Below, piece by piece: positions 50,553-59,438 of a stretch of DNA of 64,000 nt. Positions within the stretch are counted from its first letter, which is position 1. The number at the start of each line of letters is the position of its first letter. The stretch comes from DATFTE01 sp963802575 (GTDB lineage Bacteria > Acidobacteriota > Terriglobia > Terriglobales > Acidobacteriaceae): the NCBI GenBank assembly GCA_963802575.1, contig CAWDJF010000004.1:62001-126000 (forward strand), in the 5' to 3' direction. The notes beneath the pieces were generated by a model. That model was not told the DNA's origin. It searched no databases and saw only the letters and a list, made by a program, of their open reading frames with translations. The translations under genes and the position numbers were made by a program.

Positions 50553-51497
50553 CTAGAGAATCTTTTTGCCGAAGGCGGAGAGCGTGAGTTCCACGGCGAG
50601 ATCGGCCGTCTGGTTGTGCTCGTCGATCACCGGATTCACTTCGACGATTTCAAAGCTCACCATGCGTCCATGGTCCGCGATGATCTCCATCGCGAGGTGC
50701 GCCTCGCGATAGGTCGCGCCGCCCCATACCGGAGTGCCCACGCCGGGCGCATCTTCAGGATCGATCCAGTCCATATCGAGCGATACGTGATAGCCGGCGG
50801 TGCCGCGTCCGGCCATGCGCAGCGCTTCTTCCATGACCGCGCGCATGCCGCGCTCGTCGATGTCACGCATGGTGAAGACTTCCACGCCTGACTTTCGGAT
50901 GTTGGCTTTCTCGTGCGCATCCACATCGCGAATGCCGACCAGCACACAGTTTTCCGGATTCACCTTGGGCGAAAAGTCATAGATATTAGCGAGCTCGGCA
51001 GGGCCCAGTCCCATGATCGCCGCCAGCGGCATGCCGTGCACGTTGCCGCTGGGAGAGGTTTCGGGAGTGTTGATGTCGGTATGCGCGTCGATCCAGATCA
51101 GTCCGATTTTCTGATTTTGTTTGCGATAGTATTCAGCAACTCCGGCAACAGTTCCTGCCGCAACGGAATGATCCCCGCCGAGCACGATCGGCACTTTCCC
51201 GGACTCGAGGGTCTTCAAAACGAGTTCGGCGCTCTTGGCACAGGTAGCGGTAATTTCTTTCAAGTATTTCGCACTGGGATCGCCCTCTTTTTTTTGCTCA
51301 GGAATGGCGACGGCGATGTTGCCAGCATCTTCCACCGAATGACCGATGGCTTCGAGGCGCGCCTCGAGTCCGGCCACCCGGACAGCAGACGGTCCCATGT
51401 CGACGCCGCGCCGCGACTGTCCCAGGTCAAGAGGCACACCAATCACGCGGATTTTCTTAGGAACGATGCTGGAAAAAGATGCAGTTGTTGGAGTCAT
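50553..51497 (-). CDS. Arginase/agmatinase-family ureohydrolase, probable arginase
   Basis: 314 residues. It hydrolyses arginine (or a related guanidino compound) to ornithine and urea with two Mn ions. Metal ligands are in VLGGDHSVAAG, IWIDAHTDINTP, and SLDMDWIDP. The last differs from the usual SFDVDALDP by a tryptophan. GVPLDLGQSRRGVDMGPSAVR and SFEIVEVNPVIDEHN are arginase-specific. The start codon overlaps the stop of the GxxExxY gene (ATGA), so the two are read from one mRNA. Confidence 0.9.
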   Translation of the reverse strand: MTPTTASFSSIVPKKIRVIGVPLDLGQSRRGVDMGPSAVRVAGLEARLEAIGHSVEDAGNIAVAIPEQKKEGDPSAKYLKEITATCAKSAELVLKTLESGKVPIVLGGDHSVAAGTVAGVAEYYRKQNQKIGLIWIDAHTDINTPETSPSGNVHGMPLAAIMGLGPAELANIYDFSPKVNPENCVLVGIRDVDAHEKANIRKSGVEVFTMRDIDERGMRAVMEEALRMAGRGTAGYHVSLDMDWIDPEDAPGVGTPVWGGATYREAHLAMEIIADHGRMVSFEIVEVNPVIDEHNQTADLAVELTLSAFGKKIL

Positions 51498-51946
51498 AGT
51501 CTATTGCCGCTTCCGTCCTCGTCATTCACCGCCGAGCACGCCGAGAACGCCGAGTCAGGAAATTCATTTACGATTCGCTTCAGGCCTTCCTTCAACACGC
51601 GGACATGAAAATTCATTAAGAGTCCGACTCGCTTTCCCGAAAGTTTCAGATACGAAAGCAACTGAGCATCGTGAATGGGTGCCAGCTTCTCAATAGCTTT
51701 GACTTCGACGATCACAAGGTCTTCTACAACCAAATCGAGCCGGTATCCGCAGTCCAACTTCACTTGCTTGTAGACAACCGGTAGCGGCTTCTGCTGCTCA
51801 ACTTGGAGACCTAGTTCGCGCAGCTCAAAAGCCAGACAAGCTTCGTATGCCGATTCTAGAAGTCCAGGTCCTAATACCTTATGTACCTCGATCGCTGCCC
51901 CGATGATGCGCCGCGTCAGCTGATCGAATTTGTCTTTTTCGTTCAC
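51494..51946 (-). CDS. GxxExxY protein (PD-(D/E)XK-like)
   Basis: 150 residues from GTG at 51946; the frame is open upstream but that part is the shadow of asnS. Family core: AAIEVHKVLGPGLLESAYEA (the GxxExxY block), ELGLQVEQQKPLPVVYK, and DYRLDLVVED-like YRLDLVVEDLVIVEVKAIE, which has the D...ExK arrangement of a PD-(D/E)XK nuclease. These proteins occur as scattered multicopy genes; their role is unknown. The last 15 codons are made of a 9-bp tandem repeat (51527-51554) and the gene overlaps arginase by four bases. Confidence 0.88.
   Translation of the reverse strand: MNEKDKFDQLTRRIIGAAIEVHKVLGPGLLESAYEACLAFELRELGLQVEQQKPLPVVYKQVKLDCGYRLDLVVEDLVIVEVKAIEKLAPIHDAQLLSYLKLSGKRVGLLMNFHVRVLKEGLKRIVNEFPDSAFSACSAVNDEDGSGNRL
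51527..51554. repeat. 9-bp tandem repeat at the 3' end of the GxxExxY gene
   Basis: Three repeats of CCGAGxACG-like units (CACCGCCGAGCACGCCGAG...), read through as coding sequence. It resembles the CACAGAGA repeats at 57942 in period and GAG positions. Confidence 0.75.
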
Positions 51947-51977
51947 TGCTCGGCGATCTCGGCGTGCTGGGCGGTAA

Positions 51978-53303
51978 TCATGGGTACAGCCGGTGCAGCA
52001 TTCTGGGGAATGGAATCGTTTCGCGCACGTGCTCCAGCCCACAGATCCACGCCACCGCGCGCTCAATGCCCATGCCGAAACCGGCGTGGGGAACGCTACC
52101 ATATTTGCGCAAATCCAGATACCACTTGAAAGCTTCTTCCGGCAAGCCATGCTCGTGAATACGCTTGAGCAGCAGATCGTAGGAAGCCATACGCTGCGAG
52201 CCGCCGATAATTTCTCCGTAGCCCTCAGGCGCGAGCACATCGACGCACAACGCCAGGTCAGGACGCTGCGGATCGGGCTCCATGTAGAACGCCTTCACCT
52301 TCGCCGGATAGCGATGCACCATCACCGGACGATCGAACTGCGACGAGATGTAGGTCTCGTCCGGCGAACCGAGATCGCCGCCCCATTCAAAATTGTTTTC
52401 CAGCAGCCCTTTGGCATGCGCGTCCTGCAACATCTTCACCGCTTCGTCATAGGTGATGCGCGGGAACGGAGCTTCGATTTTCTCTAATTTCGTCAGGTCA
52501 CGGCCGATGACTTGCAGGTCCGCGCGGCGCTTCTCAAGGCAGCGTTTTACCAGAAAACTGATCAGCCCTTCGGCAAGCTCCATGACATCGTCGAGCTGTC
52601 CGTAGGCGACTTCGGGCTCGACCATCCAGAACTCGGTCAGGTGGCGGCGCGTCTTCGACTTCTCGGCGCGGAAAGTCGGCCCGAAGGAATACACCTTGCC
52701 CAACGCCATCGCCGTGGCTTCGATGTAAAGCTGACCTGACTGCGTAAGGAACGCCTGCTCTTCAAAGTAGTCGACGGGGAACAGCGTGCTGGTGCCTTCG
52801 CAGGCCGCGGGGTCAGAATCGGCGGATCGGTCAGCGTGAATCCGCGATCATCGAAGAAATCCCGTGCCGCCTTGATGATCTCTGCGCGCACTCGCAAGAA
52901 TGGCCGCCTGCCGCGGCGAGCGCACCCACAGATGGCGGTGCTCCATCAGAAAATCAACGCCATGATCTTTGGGGGAGATGGGATAAGGATCGCTCTCCGA
53001 TACTTTCTGCACCACCTGCACGTTCGAAACGTCGAGTTCGTACCCGCCGGGCGCGCGCTTGTCGGCGCGAACCTTGCCTTCAACGATCACGCTCGACTCT
53101 TGCGTCAGGCCCTTGATGGCATCAAACACTTCCGGAGGCACGGCGTTCTTCGGCACTACTCCCTGAATCTGCCCGCTGCCGTCGCGAAAGATGGGGAACA
53201 AAAGTTTCCCGCTCTCGCGCAGGTTATAAAGCCATCCGCGAATGGTGACCGTCTGGCCGTCAAACTTCCCGATTTCTGCAATAGTGGCGATAGGAAAGGA
53301 CAT
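51978..53303 (-). pseudogene. asnS: Asparaginyl-tRNA synthetase, interrupted by two frameshifts
   Basis: Class II synthetase that charges tRNA-Asn. Frame one (from 53303) covers the OB-fold anticodon domain (VTIRGWLYNLRESGKLLF) to about residue 135. A one-base insertion near 52895 and a one-base loss near 52808-52812 shift the frame. The third frame continues through GKVYSFGPTFRAEKSKTRRH (motif 2), GGDLGSPDETYISSQFDRPV and GFGMGIERAVAWICG (motif 3). All motifs are present, and the gene is needed for growth unless tRNA-Asn is made by amidation, so sequence error is likely. Confidence 0.85.
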
Positions 53304-53392
53304 AAGATTTGGTAATTTTGTAATCGGGGAAATTGGTAATTCGAAGATCGGGAAATTGCAAAATTACCCGATTACACAATTACCAAATTCTT
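53304..53392. repeat. AT-rich imperfect inverted repeat
   Basis: The left arm ATTTGGTAATTTTGTAATCG (53306-53325) matches the inverted right arm ending near 53390, with mismatches. It separates asnS from the epimerase gene and contrasts sharply with the GC-rich surroundings. Confidence 0.7.
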
Positions 53393-53393
53393 C

Positions 53394-54215
53394 CTAGCTT
53401 TCTTCCAGCTTCTTGAACGCTTCCGTCATTCCATCCGCGACATTGATTTTCTCGTCGCCTTCGATCTCCAGCAGGAACGGCGGCGTATGTGGCGCGGCGC
53501 GCAGCAGCTCCATTGTTTCTTTCCAGTTGATGCTGCCCTTTCCTGGCCACAGGTGTGAGTCGCGGTCTTTGGCGTTGTCGTGAATGTGCGTCGAGCGAAT
53601 GTGGCTCTTCAGAGTCTCGAACCCCTGCGGAATATCGCTCATGATGTGCGCATGCCCCACATCGAAGCACACGCCTACATCCTCGAAATGCGAGATATGG
53701 ATGAATTCCACAAGCTTGTCGGGAGTCGCCAACTCATTCGGAATATTTTCCAGTAAGATGCGCACTCCCAAAGGCTTGGCAAACGCGCGCAAATGCTCCA
53801 CGGAAGTCAGCGCAGCTTCGAACTTTTTCTCGTCAAACGATTCGCGAGCTACGCCGATATGCTGAATCAGAAAACGAAAGGGAATCTGCTCGGCGATTTC
53901 CAGCGCCCGCTTGATCTCGTCCATCGCCTCAATGCGGGTGGCACGGTCAGTCGAAGCTACGTTGACCTGGTTCGCGCCAGTGCGGCCCATCTCGTAGTCG
54001 GCATACAGGGGCGAGTGTACCGAATGCAGCGGCACTCCGCTGGTGCGGAACCAGTCGGCAATCTCGCGCACGTGCTGCTTGCGGTTGGCGTAGTCGATGT
54101 GTTGCCGCGCCGCGAAAATCTCGATCGCCTGCGCCCCGCCGCGCACCAACCCGTCCAGCAGCCCCGGGTGCAGACGCTCCTTCACATAGACGTGTGTCGA
54201 CATCGCTCTCTGCAT
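53394..54215 (-). CDS. Sugar phosphate isomerase/epimerase-like TIM-barrel protein
   Basis: 273 residues. An AP_endonuc_2 (xylose isomerase-like) TIM barrel with metal-ligand segments FLIQHIGVARE, ILLENIPNE, VGVCFDVGHAHIM, STHIHDNAKDRDSHLWPGKG and LLEIEGDE. Such enzymes isomerise sugars or act on related metabolites; the substrate is not evident. The ATG overlaps the ggt stop (TAATG). An alternative start is four codons later (MSTH). It is co-transcribed with ggt. Confidence 0.9.
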   Translation of the reverse strand: MQRAMSTHVYVKERLHPGLLDGLVRGGAQAIEIFAARQHIDYANRKQHVREIADWFRTSGVPLHSVHSPLYADYEMGRTGANQVNVASTDRATRIEAMDEIKRALEIAEQIPFRFLIQHIGVARESFDEKKFEAALTSVEHLRAFAKPLGVRILLENIPNELATPDKLVEFIHISHFEDVGVCFDVGHAHIMSDIPQGFETLKSHIRSTHIHDNAKDRDSHLWPGKGSINWKETMELLRAAPHTPPFLLEIEGDEKINVADGMTEAFKKLEES

Positions 54216-55960
54216 TAGTAGCCCACTGCCTTTCCGTTATAGCGGTCGTCGCTCGCACCCAGACGTTCCCCGGTCTTAGGATCGACCTCCACGCACTCGC
54301 CGTCACTCCACGTCGGTGACAACGTACCGCTTTCGTTGATTCCAAACACAACCTTGTATCCCATGTGCTCGAGCGCGTTCACCGTGTCGGGAGAGAACCA
54401 TTGTTCCACGCGCACAAAATCCGGCAGCCATTGTTGATGGAAGCGCGGCGCGTTGACCGCCGTCTGGATATCCATGCCGTAATCGACCACGCCCATCAGG
54501 ATATTCGCAATCGTAGAGATGATACGCGGGCCGCCCGGCGATCCCATCACCAGAAATAGCTTACCGTTTTTCAGCACGATCGTCGGCGCCATCGCCGATA
54601 GCGGACGCTTCCCTGGCCCAATCGCGTTCGCCGGACCTTGAATCAACCCAAAATAATTCGGCGCGCCCGGCTTCGAGGTGAAGTCATCCATCTCATCATT
54701 CAGCAGAAAGCCCAGGCCTTCCGCGGTCACATGCGATCCGAAATAATCGTTCAGGGTGGTAGTCACAGCCACGGCGTTCCCGTCGCCGTCGACAATCGAA
54801 TAATGAGTGGTCTGGCTCGATTCGCGTCCGGTCGCCAGCCCCGAATGCATCGACGCATACTGCTCCAACTGCGTGAAAATCGCGGGACGCCGCAGATCCT
54901 GACTCAGCGTCGCGTGCCTCGGTTCAATCGTATCGCGCCAGGCTTCCGCGTACCGCTTATCGATCAGCTGCGGCACCGGGATCTTTGAGAAGTCGGGATC
55001 TCCCATGAACTCTGCGCGATCGAAAAACGCGCGCCGGAAGGCCTCGACCGTGAGTTGCACCGATTCCGAAGACCGCGATCCCAACTTTCCCAGATCGTAA
55101 CCTTCGAGAATATTCAGCAGTTCGATCAGCGCCACGCCGCCCGACGACGGCGGCGGCGCGCTGATGATGTCGTATCCGCGATACGATCCCCGCACCGGCT
55201 CGCGCTCTTTGACTTCGTATCTCGCCAAGTCATCGACCGTGACCAACCCTCCACCTTTTTGAATGTCGGCAGCCAATTGTTTCGCGATCGCTCCGTGATA
55301 GAAATCCTCAGGATCGGCGGCAATCTTTTCCAGAGTCTGAGCCAGTTCCGGCTGGCGGAAGATCTCTCCTTCTTTATAGAAGTTGCCGTCGCGCTGAAAG
55401 ATCCTCCGCGACTCGGGAAACCGCGTCAAATCCTTGTCGGCAAAATCTTCCGCATCTTCCCAACTGAGGGCAAAACCTTCCTTCGCCAACTTGATCGCCG
55501 GAGCCATGTCACGATCGAGCGAAAGTTTGCCGTACTTCTTCTGCGCATAGGCCAACCCCGCTACCGAACTGGGCACGGCGATGGCTTTGTATCCGATCAG
55601 GCTGGCACGGGGTATGACATTGCCGCTCGCGTCCAGATACATATTGGCGCTGGCCGCCGCAGGAGCCTTCTCGCGGAAATCGACAAAGTGCGCGGCCCCA
55701 TCCGCCATGCGAATGAGCATGAATCCGCCGCCACCAAGATTCCCGGCCTGCGGCCTCACTACTGCCAGCGCGAACCCGGTCGCCACCGCGGCATCAATCG
55801 CGTTGCCTCCGGCCTGCATAATCTCGACGCCCGCCCGCGACGCGAGTTCGTGCACGCTCGCCACCATCCCATGCTGCCCGTGCGCCGGATGCACCGGCGC
55901 TGCGAAGGCTGCAGAAGCGACAATCAGCAGCAAAATCAGCAACTTGGATTGAGATGGCAT
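54215..55960 (-). CDS. ggt: Gamma-glutamyltranspeptidase
   Basis: 581 residues. A periplasmic enzyme that removes or transfers the gamma-glutamyl group of glutathione and similar peptides. A signal peptide (LLILLLIVASAAFA) is followed by the large-subunit motifs GGNAIDAAVA and GNLGGGGFMLIRM. The autocatalytic nucleophile is T384 in SSQTTHYSIVD. PLSAMAPTIVLKNGK and GSPGGPRIIST are small-subunit motifs. It is upstream of the TIM-barrel gene in the same operon. Confidence 0.95.
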   Translation of the reverse strand: MPSQSKLLILLLIVASAAFAAPVHPAHGQHGMVASVHELASRAGVEIMQAGGNAIDAAVATGFALAVVRPQAGNLGGGGFMLIRMADGAAHFVDFREKAPAAASANMYLDASGNVIPRASLIGYKAIAVPSSVAGLAYAQKKYGKLSLDRDMAPAIKLAKEGFALSWEDAEDFADKDLTRFPESRRIFQRDGNFYKEGEIFRQPELAQTLEKIAADPEDFYHGAIAKQLAADIQKGGGLVTVDDLARYEVKEREPVRGSYRGYDIISAPPPSSGGVALIELLNILEGYDLGKLGSRSSESVQLTVEAFRRAFFDRAEFMGDPDFSKIPVPQLIDKRYAEAWRDTIEPRHATLSQDLRRPAIFTQLEQYASMHSGLATGRESSQTTHYSIVDGDGNAVAVTTTLNDYFGSHVTAEGLGFLLNDEMDDFTSKPGAPNYFGLIQGPANAIGPGKRPLSAMAPTIVLKNGKLFLVMGSPGGPRIISTIANILMGVVDYGMDIQTAVNAPRFHQQWLPDFVRVEQWFSPDTVNALEHMGYKVVFGINESGTLSPTWSDGECVEVDPKTGERLGASDDRYNGKAVGY

Positions 55961-56045
55961 CAGATTTGTGGGACCGCCGCTTGGCAGACCTTTGAGGCTA
56001 GCGTAGCGGGATAGGGAGAGTCAAATAATGCAGACTGTCGATGTT

Positions 56046-56121
56046 TTGATTGTTCATTGTCGATTGAAAAAACACAAACCCGTGCATGATGGGTTTCAAA
56101 TCAACAATCAACAATCAAAAT
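56046..56121. repeat. AT-rich inverted repeat with ATCAACA units
   Basis: TTTTGATTGTTC and a downstream AAATCAACAATCAACAATCA form an imperfect inverted repeat between convergent or adjacent minus-strand genes. A similar patch is at 59112-59195. Confidence 0.6.
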
Positions 56122-56123
56122 TT

Positions 56124-57272
56124 CTAGACCTGCTCCCTCGCCTCGCCCAAAGTCACGCTCACGTCCATCTTCTTCTTGCCGCGGAAAACGGTGATCTTCA
56201 CCGCGTCTCCGGCGCGATGGCCGTTCATGATCTGGCTGAGATCCTGTTGGTCTTGCACATCCTGTCCGTCGATGGCGACGATCAGGTCGCCGCCCATCAT
56301 GATGGGAGTATTTCCGATGTAAGCGCGTTCGTTTCCACCCTTCAAGCCGGCTCGATCCGCGGCGCTTCCCGGGACCACCTGCACAATGAGCAATCCGTAA
56401 TCGGCCGCCAGACCCATCTGATCAGCCAGTTCCGGACTGATCGGAACCGTCCGAATGCCCAGCGCCGGACGCCGCACTCGCCCAATCGTTACCAGATCGT
56501 TCAGCACCGCCTTCGCAGTATTGATGGGAATCGCAAACCCGATGCCCGCGCTCTGCCCCACGCTCGACAGAATCATGGTATTGATACCAATGACTTCGCC
56601 ATGCCAGTTCAGCAGCGGGCCGCCCGAGTTGCCAGGATTAATGGCAGCATCGGTCTGAATCGCTTCGTCAATCGTCGCTCCGCCATTCGGCTCCTGCACG
56701 GGACGGATCGAGCTCACAATCCCTCGCGTCAGCGTTCCCGAAAGCCCAAACGGATTCCCAATCGCATACACTTTCTGTCCCACCTGCAGGCTGCGCGAAT
56801 CCCCCAGCGTCATTGGCACCAGATCCGGAGCCTTGATCAGCACAATCGCGAGATCGTGTCCGGGGTCGGTGCCCACCACGGTCGCGCGATACTTCTTGCG
56901 GTTGTGCAAGGTGACTTCAATCTGCCGGGCCTCGGCGATCACGTGATAGTTAGTGAGAACGTGTCCTTCTTTATCGATGATGAATCCCGAGCCCTGGCCC
57001 TCCTGCGGAACCAGCCCGTAGAAGAAGTCAAACGTCATCGCCCGTGACGTGATATTCACCACCGAAGCGATGTTCTTCCGGTAAATGCTGATGTTGTTCT
57101 GCTCTTCCGGGTCGGACGACTCGTTGTTCGCCGCCTGCGTGATCTCAAGCTTGGTCGGCTGCGAGATCCAATCCGAGGGATGAAGATTCAGGGGATGCGA
57201 GCGATAGGTGGTGAAGTAAAAGAAGGTTCCAGCAAGAACGATAGCCAGCACAACCGGACGTGCAATTCTCAT
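56124..57272 (-). CDS. HtrA/DegP-type serine protease with one PDZ domain
   Basis: 382 residues. An N-terminal hydrophobic helix (VVLAIVLAGTFFYF) anchors or exports it. The trypsin-like domain shows the triad H110 (TNYHVI), D140 (GHDLAIV) and S216 (NPGNSGGPL). One PDZ domain at about 275-375 (YGLLIVQVVPGSAADRAGLKGG) senses misfolded termini. It is a DegS/HhoB-like layout for periplasmic protein quality control. coaE lies 18 bp upstream on the same strand and may be co-transcribed. Confidence 0.93.
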   Translation of the reverse strand: MRIARPVVLAIVLAGTFFYFTTYRSHPLNLHPSDWISQPTKLEITQAANNESSDPEEQNNISIYRKNIASVVNITSRAMTFDFFYGLVPQEGQGSGFIIDKEGHVLTNYHVIAEARQIEVTLHNRKKYRATVVGTDPGHDLAIVLIKAPDLVPMTLGDSRSLQVGQKVYAIGNPFGLSGTLTRGIVSSIRPVQEPNGGATIDEAIQTDAAINPGNSGGPLLNWHGEVIGINTMILSSVGQSAGIGFAIPINTAKAVLNDLVTIGRVRRPALGIRTVPISPELADQMGLAADYGLLIVQVVPGSAADRAGLKGGNERAYIGNTPIMMGGDLIVAIDGQDVQDQQDLSQIMNGHRAGDAVKITVFRGKKKMDVSVTLGEAREQV

Positions 57273-57290
57273 AAATCAGCTCTTAAGCTT

Positions 57291-57920
57291 TTAGCTCTTA
57301 GCCTTTGATGTTCGGGCTCGGAGCGATTCGTAGATGACCTTTACTTGCTTTTGGGTCTCATCGAGGGACCCGGAGTTATCAATCACATAGTCGGCCGTTT
57401 TGATCTTCTCTTCGTCTGGCCACTGCGCCGCCATGCGCCGCGTGATTTCGGCTCGTGCGCTCTCGAGGTCCGTCCCAGTGCGCCTGGCCCAGCGCTCGAC
57501 CCGTTGCTCCGGTTGGCAGGTCACCACGATCAGGCAATCGAAGCGGTTGGCGGCACCAGCCTCCAGAATCAACGCCGCTTCTACAATCGTGATCGCGGAC
57601 GGTTCCCGGCGCCCGACCTCTTCCATCCAGCGGTCCTGCTCCTCTACTACGGCGGGATGCACGATCCGGTTCAATTCTTCGACTCGCGGAGGATCGCCAA
57701 ATGCCGCTTGCGCCAACTTCGGACGGTGGACCGTCCCATCAGGATTCAATATGCCGCGTCCAAAGCGCGACACAACTTCGTAATAGACCGCTTCTCCTGG
57801 CTGCATCAGGCGATGCGAGATGGCATCGGCCTGCATCACGTGGACTCCCAGAGCGGCAAACATCTCCGACACTACGGACTTCCCGCTCGCGATTCCCCCT
57901 GTCAACCCGACTTTCAGCAA
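57291..57920 (-). CDS. coaE: Dephospho-CoA kinase
   Basis: 209 residues from TTG at 57920 with a GTGAGG site. The open frame begins at 57974, but those extra residues (MFSLCLCVSVVDF) are just the translation of a CACAGAGA repeat. P-loop GLTGGIASGKS, DAISHRLMQPGE, HPAVVEEQDRW, and VVTCQPEQRVERWARR are family motifs. It adds the final phosphate of coenzyme A in the cytoplasm. Confidence 0.93.
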   Translation of the reverse strand: MLKVGLTGGIASGKSVVSEMFAALGVHVMQADAISHRLMQPGEAVYYEVVSRFGRGILNPDGTVHRPKLAQAAFGDPPRVEELNRIVHPAVVEEQDRWMEEVGRREPSAITIVEAALILEAGAANRFDCLIVVTCQPEQRVERWARRTGTDLESARAEITRRMAAQWPDEEKIKTADYVIDNSGSLDETQKQVKVIYESLRARTSKAKS

Positions 57921-57941
57921 GCGAGCCTCACTGGAAAAATC

Positions 57942-58080
57942 CACCACAGAGACACAGAGACACAGAGAAAACAAGAACGGGAAAAACCACTACCTGGATA
58001 GAGCGAGGAGCGTTTCGGCTGCAAATATCTCGAGTAGTTTTTCAAAAAGGTTTTCTCTGTGCCTCTATGTCTCTTTGGTG
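57942..58080. repeat. Inverted pair of CACAGAGA repeats between coaE and folD
   Basis: CACCACAGAGACACAGAGAC (57942 onward, 9-bp period, to 57971) and an inverted partner TTTTCTCTGTGCCTCTATGT (58051 onward, to 58080) flank 79 bp of unrelated sequence. Confidence 0.8.
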
Positions 58081-58087
58081 AACGCCG

Positions 58088-59029
58088 TTAAGCGCGCAGT
58101 AACTCCGCCGTACGGCTTCCCCGCCGCAGCTTGGCGGCGCGCAAAGTGTTTGCCATCAACATGGCAATCGTTAGCGGACCCACTCCACCCGGCACGGGAG
58201 TGATCGCGCCCGCGACTTCAAAGACCTCGGGATGCACATCCCCTACCAGTGTCGAACCCTTCGTCCGGAAGGTCTCTTCGCGTTTGGCGTTCCCAGCAAA
58301 GAGGCGGTCGAATTCGGCGCGGTCCGTGACTTTATTCATACCGACATCGATTACCGTCGCCCCCGGCTTCACGAAATCGCGCGTAATCATCCCCGCCCGT
58401 CCAACGGCTGCCACCAGGATGTCACCCCGCCGACAAACTCCGGGCAGGTCTCGCGTCTTCGAATGACAGATCGTCACCGTCGCGTTGCCGTTGGTCAGCA
58501 ACATCGCCGTCGGCTTGCCCACAATGTCGCTACGTCCCACCACCACAGCATCTTGCCCAGCAATCGGAATGTTGGTGCGCTTCAGAATCTCGATGATCCC
58601 TGCCGGCGTGCAGGGCACCAGGCCAGGCCGCTGGGTCGAGAGAAATCCCACATTGACGGGATGAAATCCGTCTACATCTTTCGCAGGATCGACCGCCATC
58701 AGAATCTTTTTGGAATCAATCTGAGACGGCAAGGGCAACTGCACGAGAATGCCGTCAATCTCGTCTCGACTATTGAGATCGTGCACCAACTCGAGCAGCT
58801 TTTCTGTCGAGATGGTGTCGGGCGGAGTGTGCTTCTCGCTGTAAATCCCTACTTCCTCGCAGCTCTTCACTTTGCCGCGAACGTAAATCTCCGAAGCAGG
58901 ATTGTTGCCCACCAGAATTACGGCCAACCCGGGACGCATCCCGCTGGCCGACAAGCTTTTCACTTCCGCGGCCACTTCCGCGCGGATGTCGCTGGCGATC
59001 TTATTCCCGTCAAGCATGATGGCAGACAT
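58088..59029 (-). CDS. folD: Bifunctional methylenetetrahydrofolate dehydrogenase / cyclohydrolase
   Basis: 313 residues. It interconverts 5,10-methylene-, methenyl- and 10-formyl-tetrahydrofolate in one-carbon metabolism. ILVGNNPASEIYVRGKVKSC carries the catalytic lysine. DGILVQLPLP, PAKDVDGFHPVNVG, PCTPAGIIEIL, the NADP site VVGRSDIVGKP and PVPGGVGPLTIAML are all present. The C-terminus after LMANTL (RAAKLRRGSRTAELLRA) is slightly longer than usual. It is the first gene of the local minus-strand group. Confidence 0.97.
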   Translation of the reverse strand: MSAIMLDGNKIASDIRAEVAAEVKSLSASGMRPGLAVILVGNNPASEIYVRGKVKSCEEVGIYSEKHTPPDTISTEKLLELVHDLNSRDEIDGILVQLPLPSQIDSKKILMAVDPAKDVDGFHPVNVGFLSTQRPGLVPCTPAGIIEILKRTNIPIAGQDAVVVGRSDIVGKPTAMLLTNGNATVTICHSKTRDLPGVCRRGDILVAAVGRAGMITRDFVKPGATVIDVGMNKVTDRAEFDRLFAGNAKREETFRTKGSTLVGDVHPEVFEVAGAITPVPGGVGPLTIAMLMANTLRAAKLRRGSRTAELLRA

Positions 59030-59111
59030 TGAGACCTCTTCTCAGGATATCGAGCCGGAAAGTCTATCTTAAAACGAAAGAGACTGCGGTGTTGGAAAAC
59101 CAGCGAAATTC

Positions 59112-59195
59112 TCGATTGTTGATTCTTGATTGTTGAATCAAGCGCCTGCGACCACGGGGTTTTATTCAATAATCAACAATCAAAAATCAACAATG
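59112..59195. repeat. AT-rich inverted repeat upstream of folD
   Basis: GATTGTTGATTCTTGATTGTTGAATC near 59114 and an inverted run of AATCAACAATCAAAAATCAACA near 59170. It is the same type as 56046-56121. Confidence 0.6.
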
Positions 59196-59267
59196 GCCCA
59201 AATTGCCAATTTGAACCCGCGCCGCTTTAAAATTGGAAATTGGCAATTGGAAATCGTAAAATGTCTT

Positions 59268-59438
59268 ATGGTTTCCCAGGAACTGCTCGACATGCTGGTC
59301 TGCCCCGCCTGCCACAAGCCCCTGCAGCTAAAGGACAACGGGCAATCTTTGAAGTGCGCCGAGTGCCGCCGAGTTTTCCCCATCAAAGACGACATCCCGG
59401 TAATGCTGCTTGACGAAGCATCCATCGATCCCTCCTAG
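59268..59438 (+). CDS. Trm112-like zinc protein (UPF0434 type)
   Basis: 56 residues from the ATG at 59268. LVCPACHKPLQL and LKCAECRRVFPIKDDIPVML form the four-cysteine Trm112/UPF0434 signature. Trm112 activates methyltransferases in archaea and eukaryotes; the bacterial role is unclear. An upstream in-frame reading from 59130 crosses the AT-rich repeat and is not supported. Confidence 0.88.
   Translation: MVSQELLDMLVCPACHKPLQLKDNGQSLKCAECRRVFPIKDDIPVMLLDEASIDPS

Noticed and set aside
57921..57974. Extended N-terminus of CoaE (MFSLCLCVSVVDF)
   Set aside because: It is the translation of a CACAGAGA repeat; the P-loop begins normally from the TTG at 57920.
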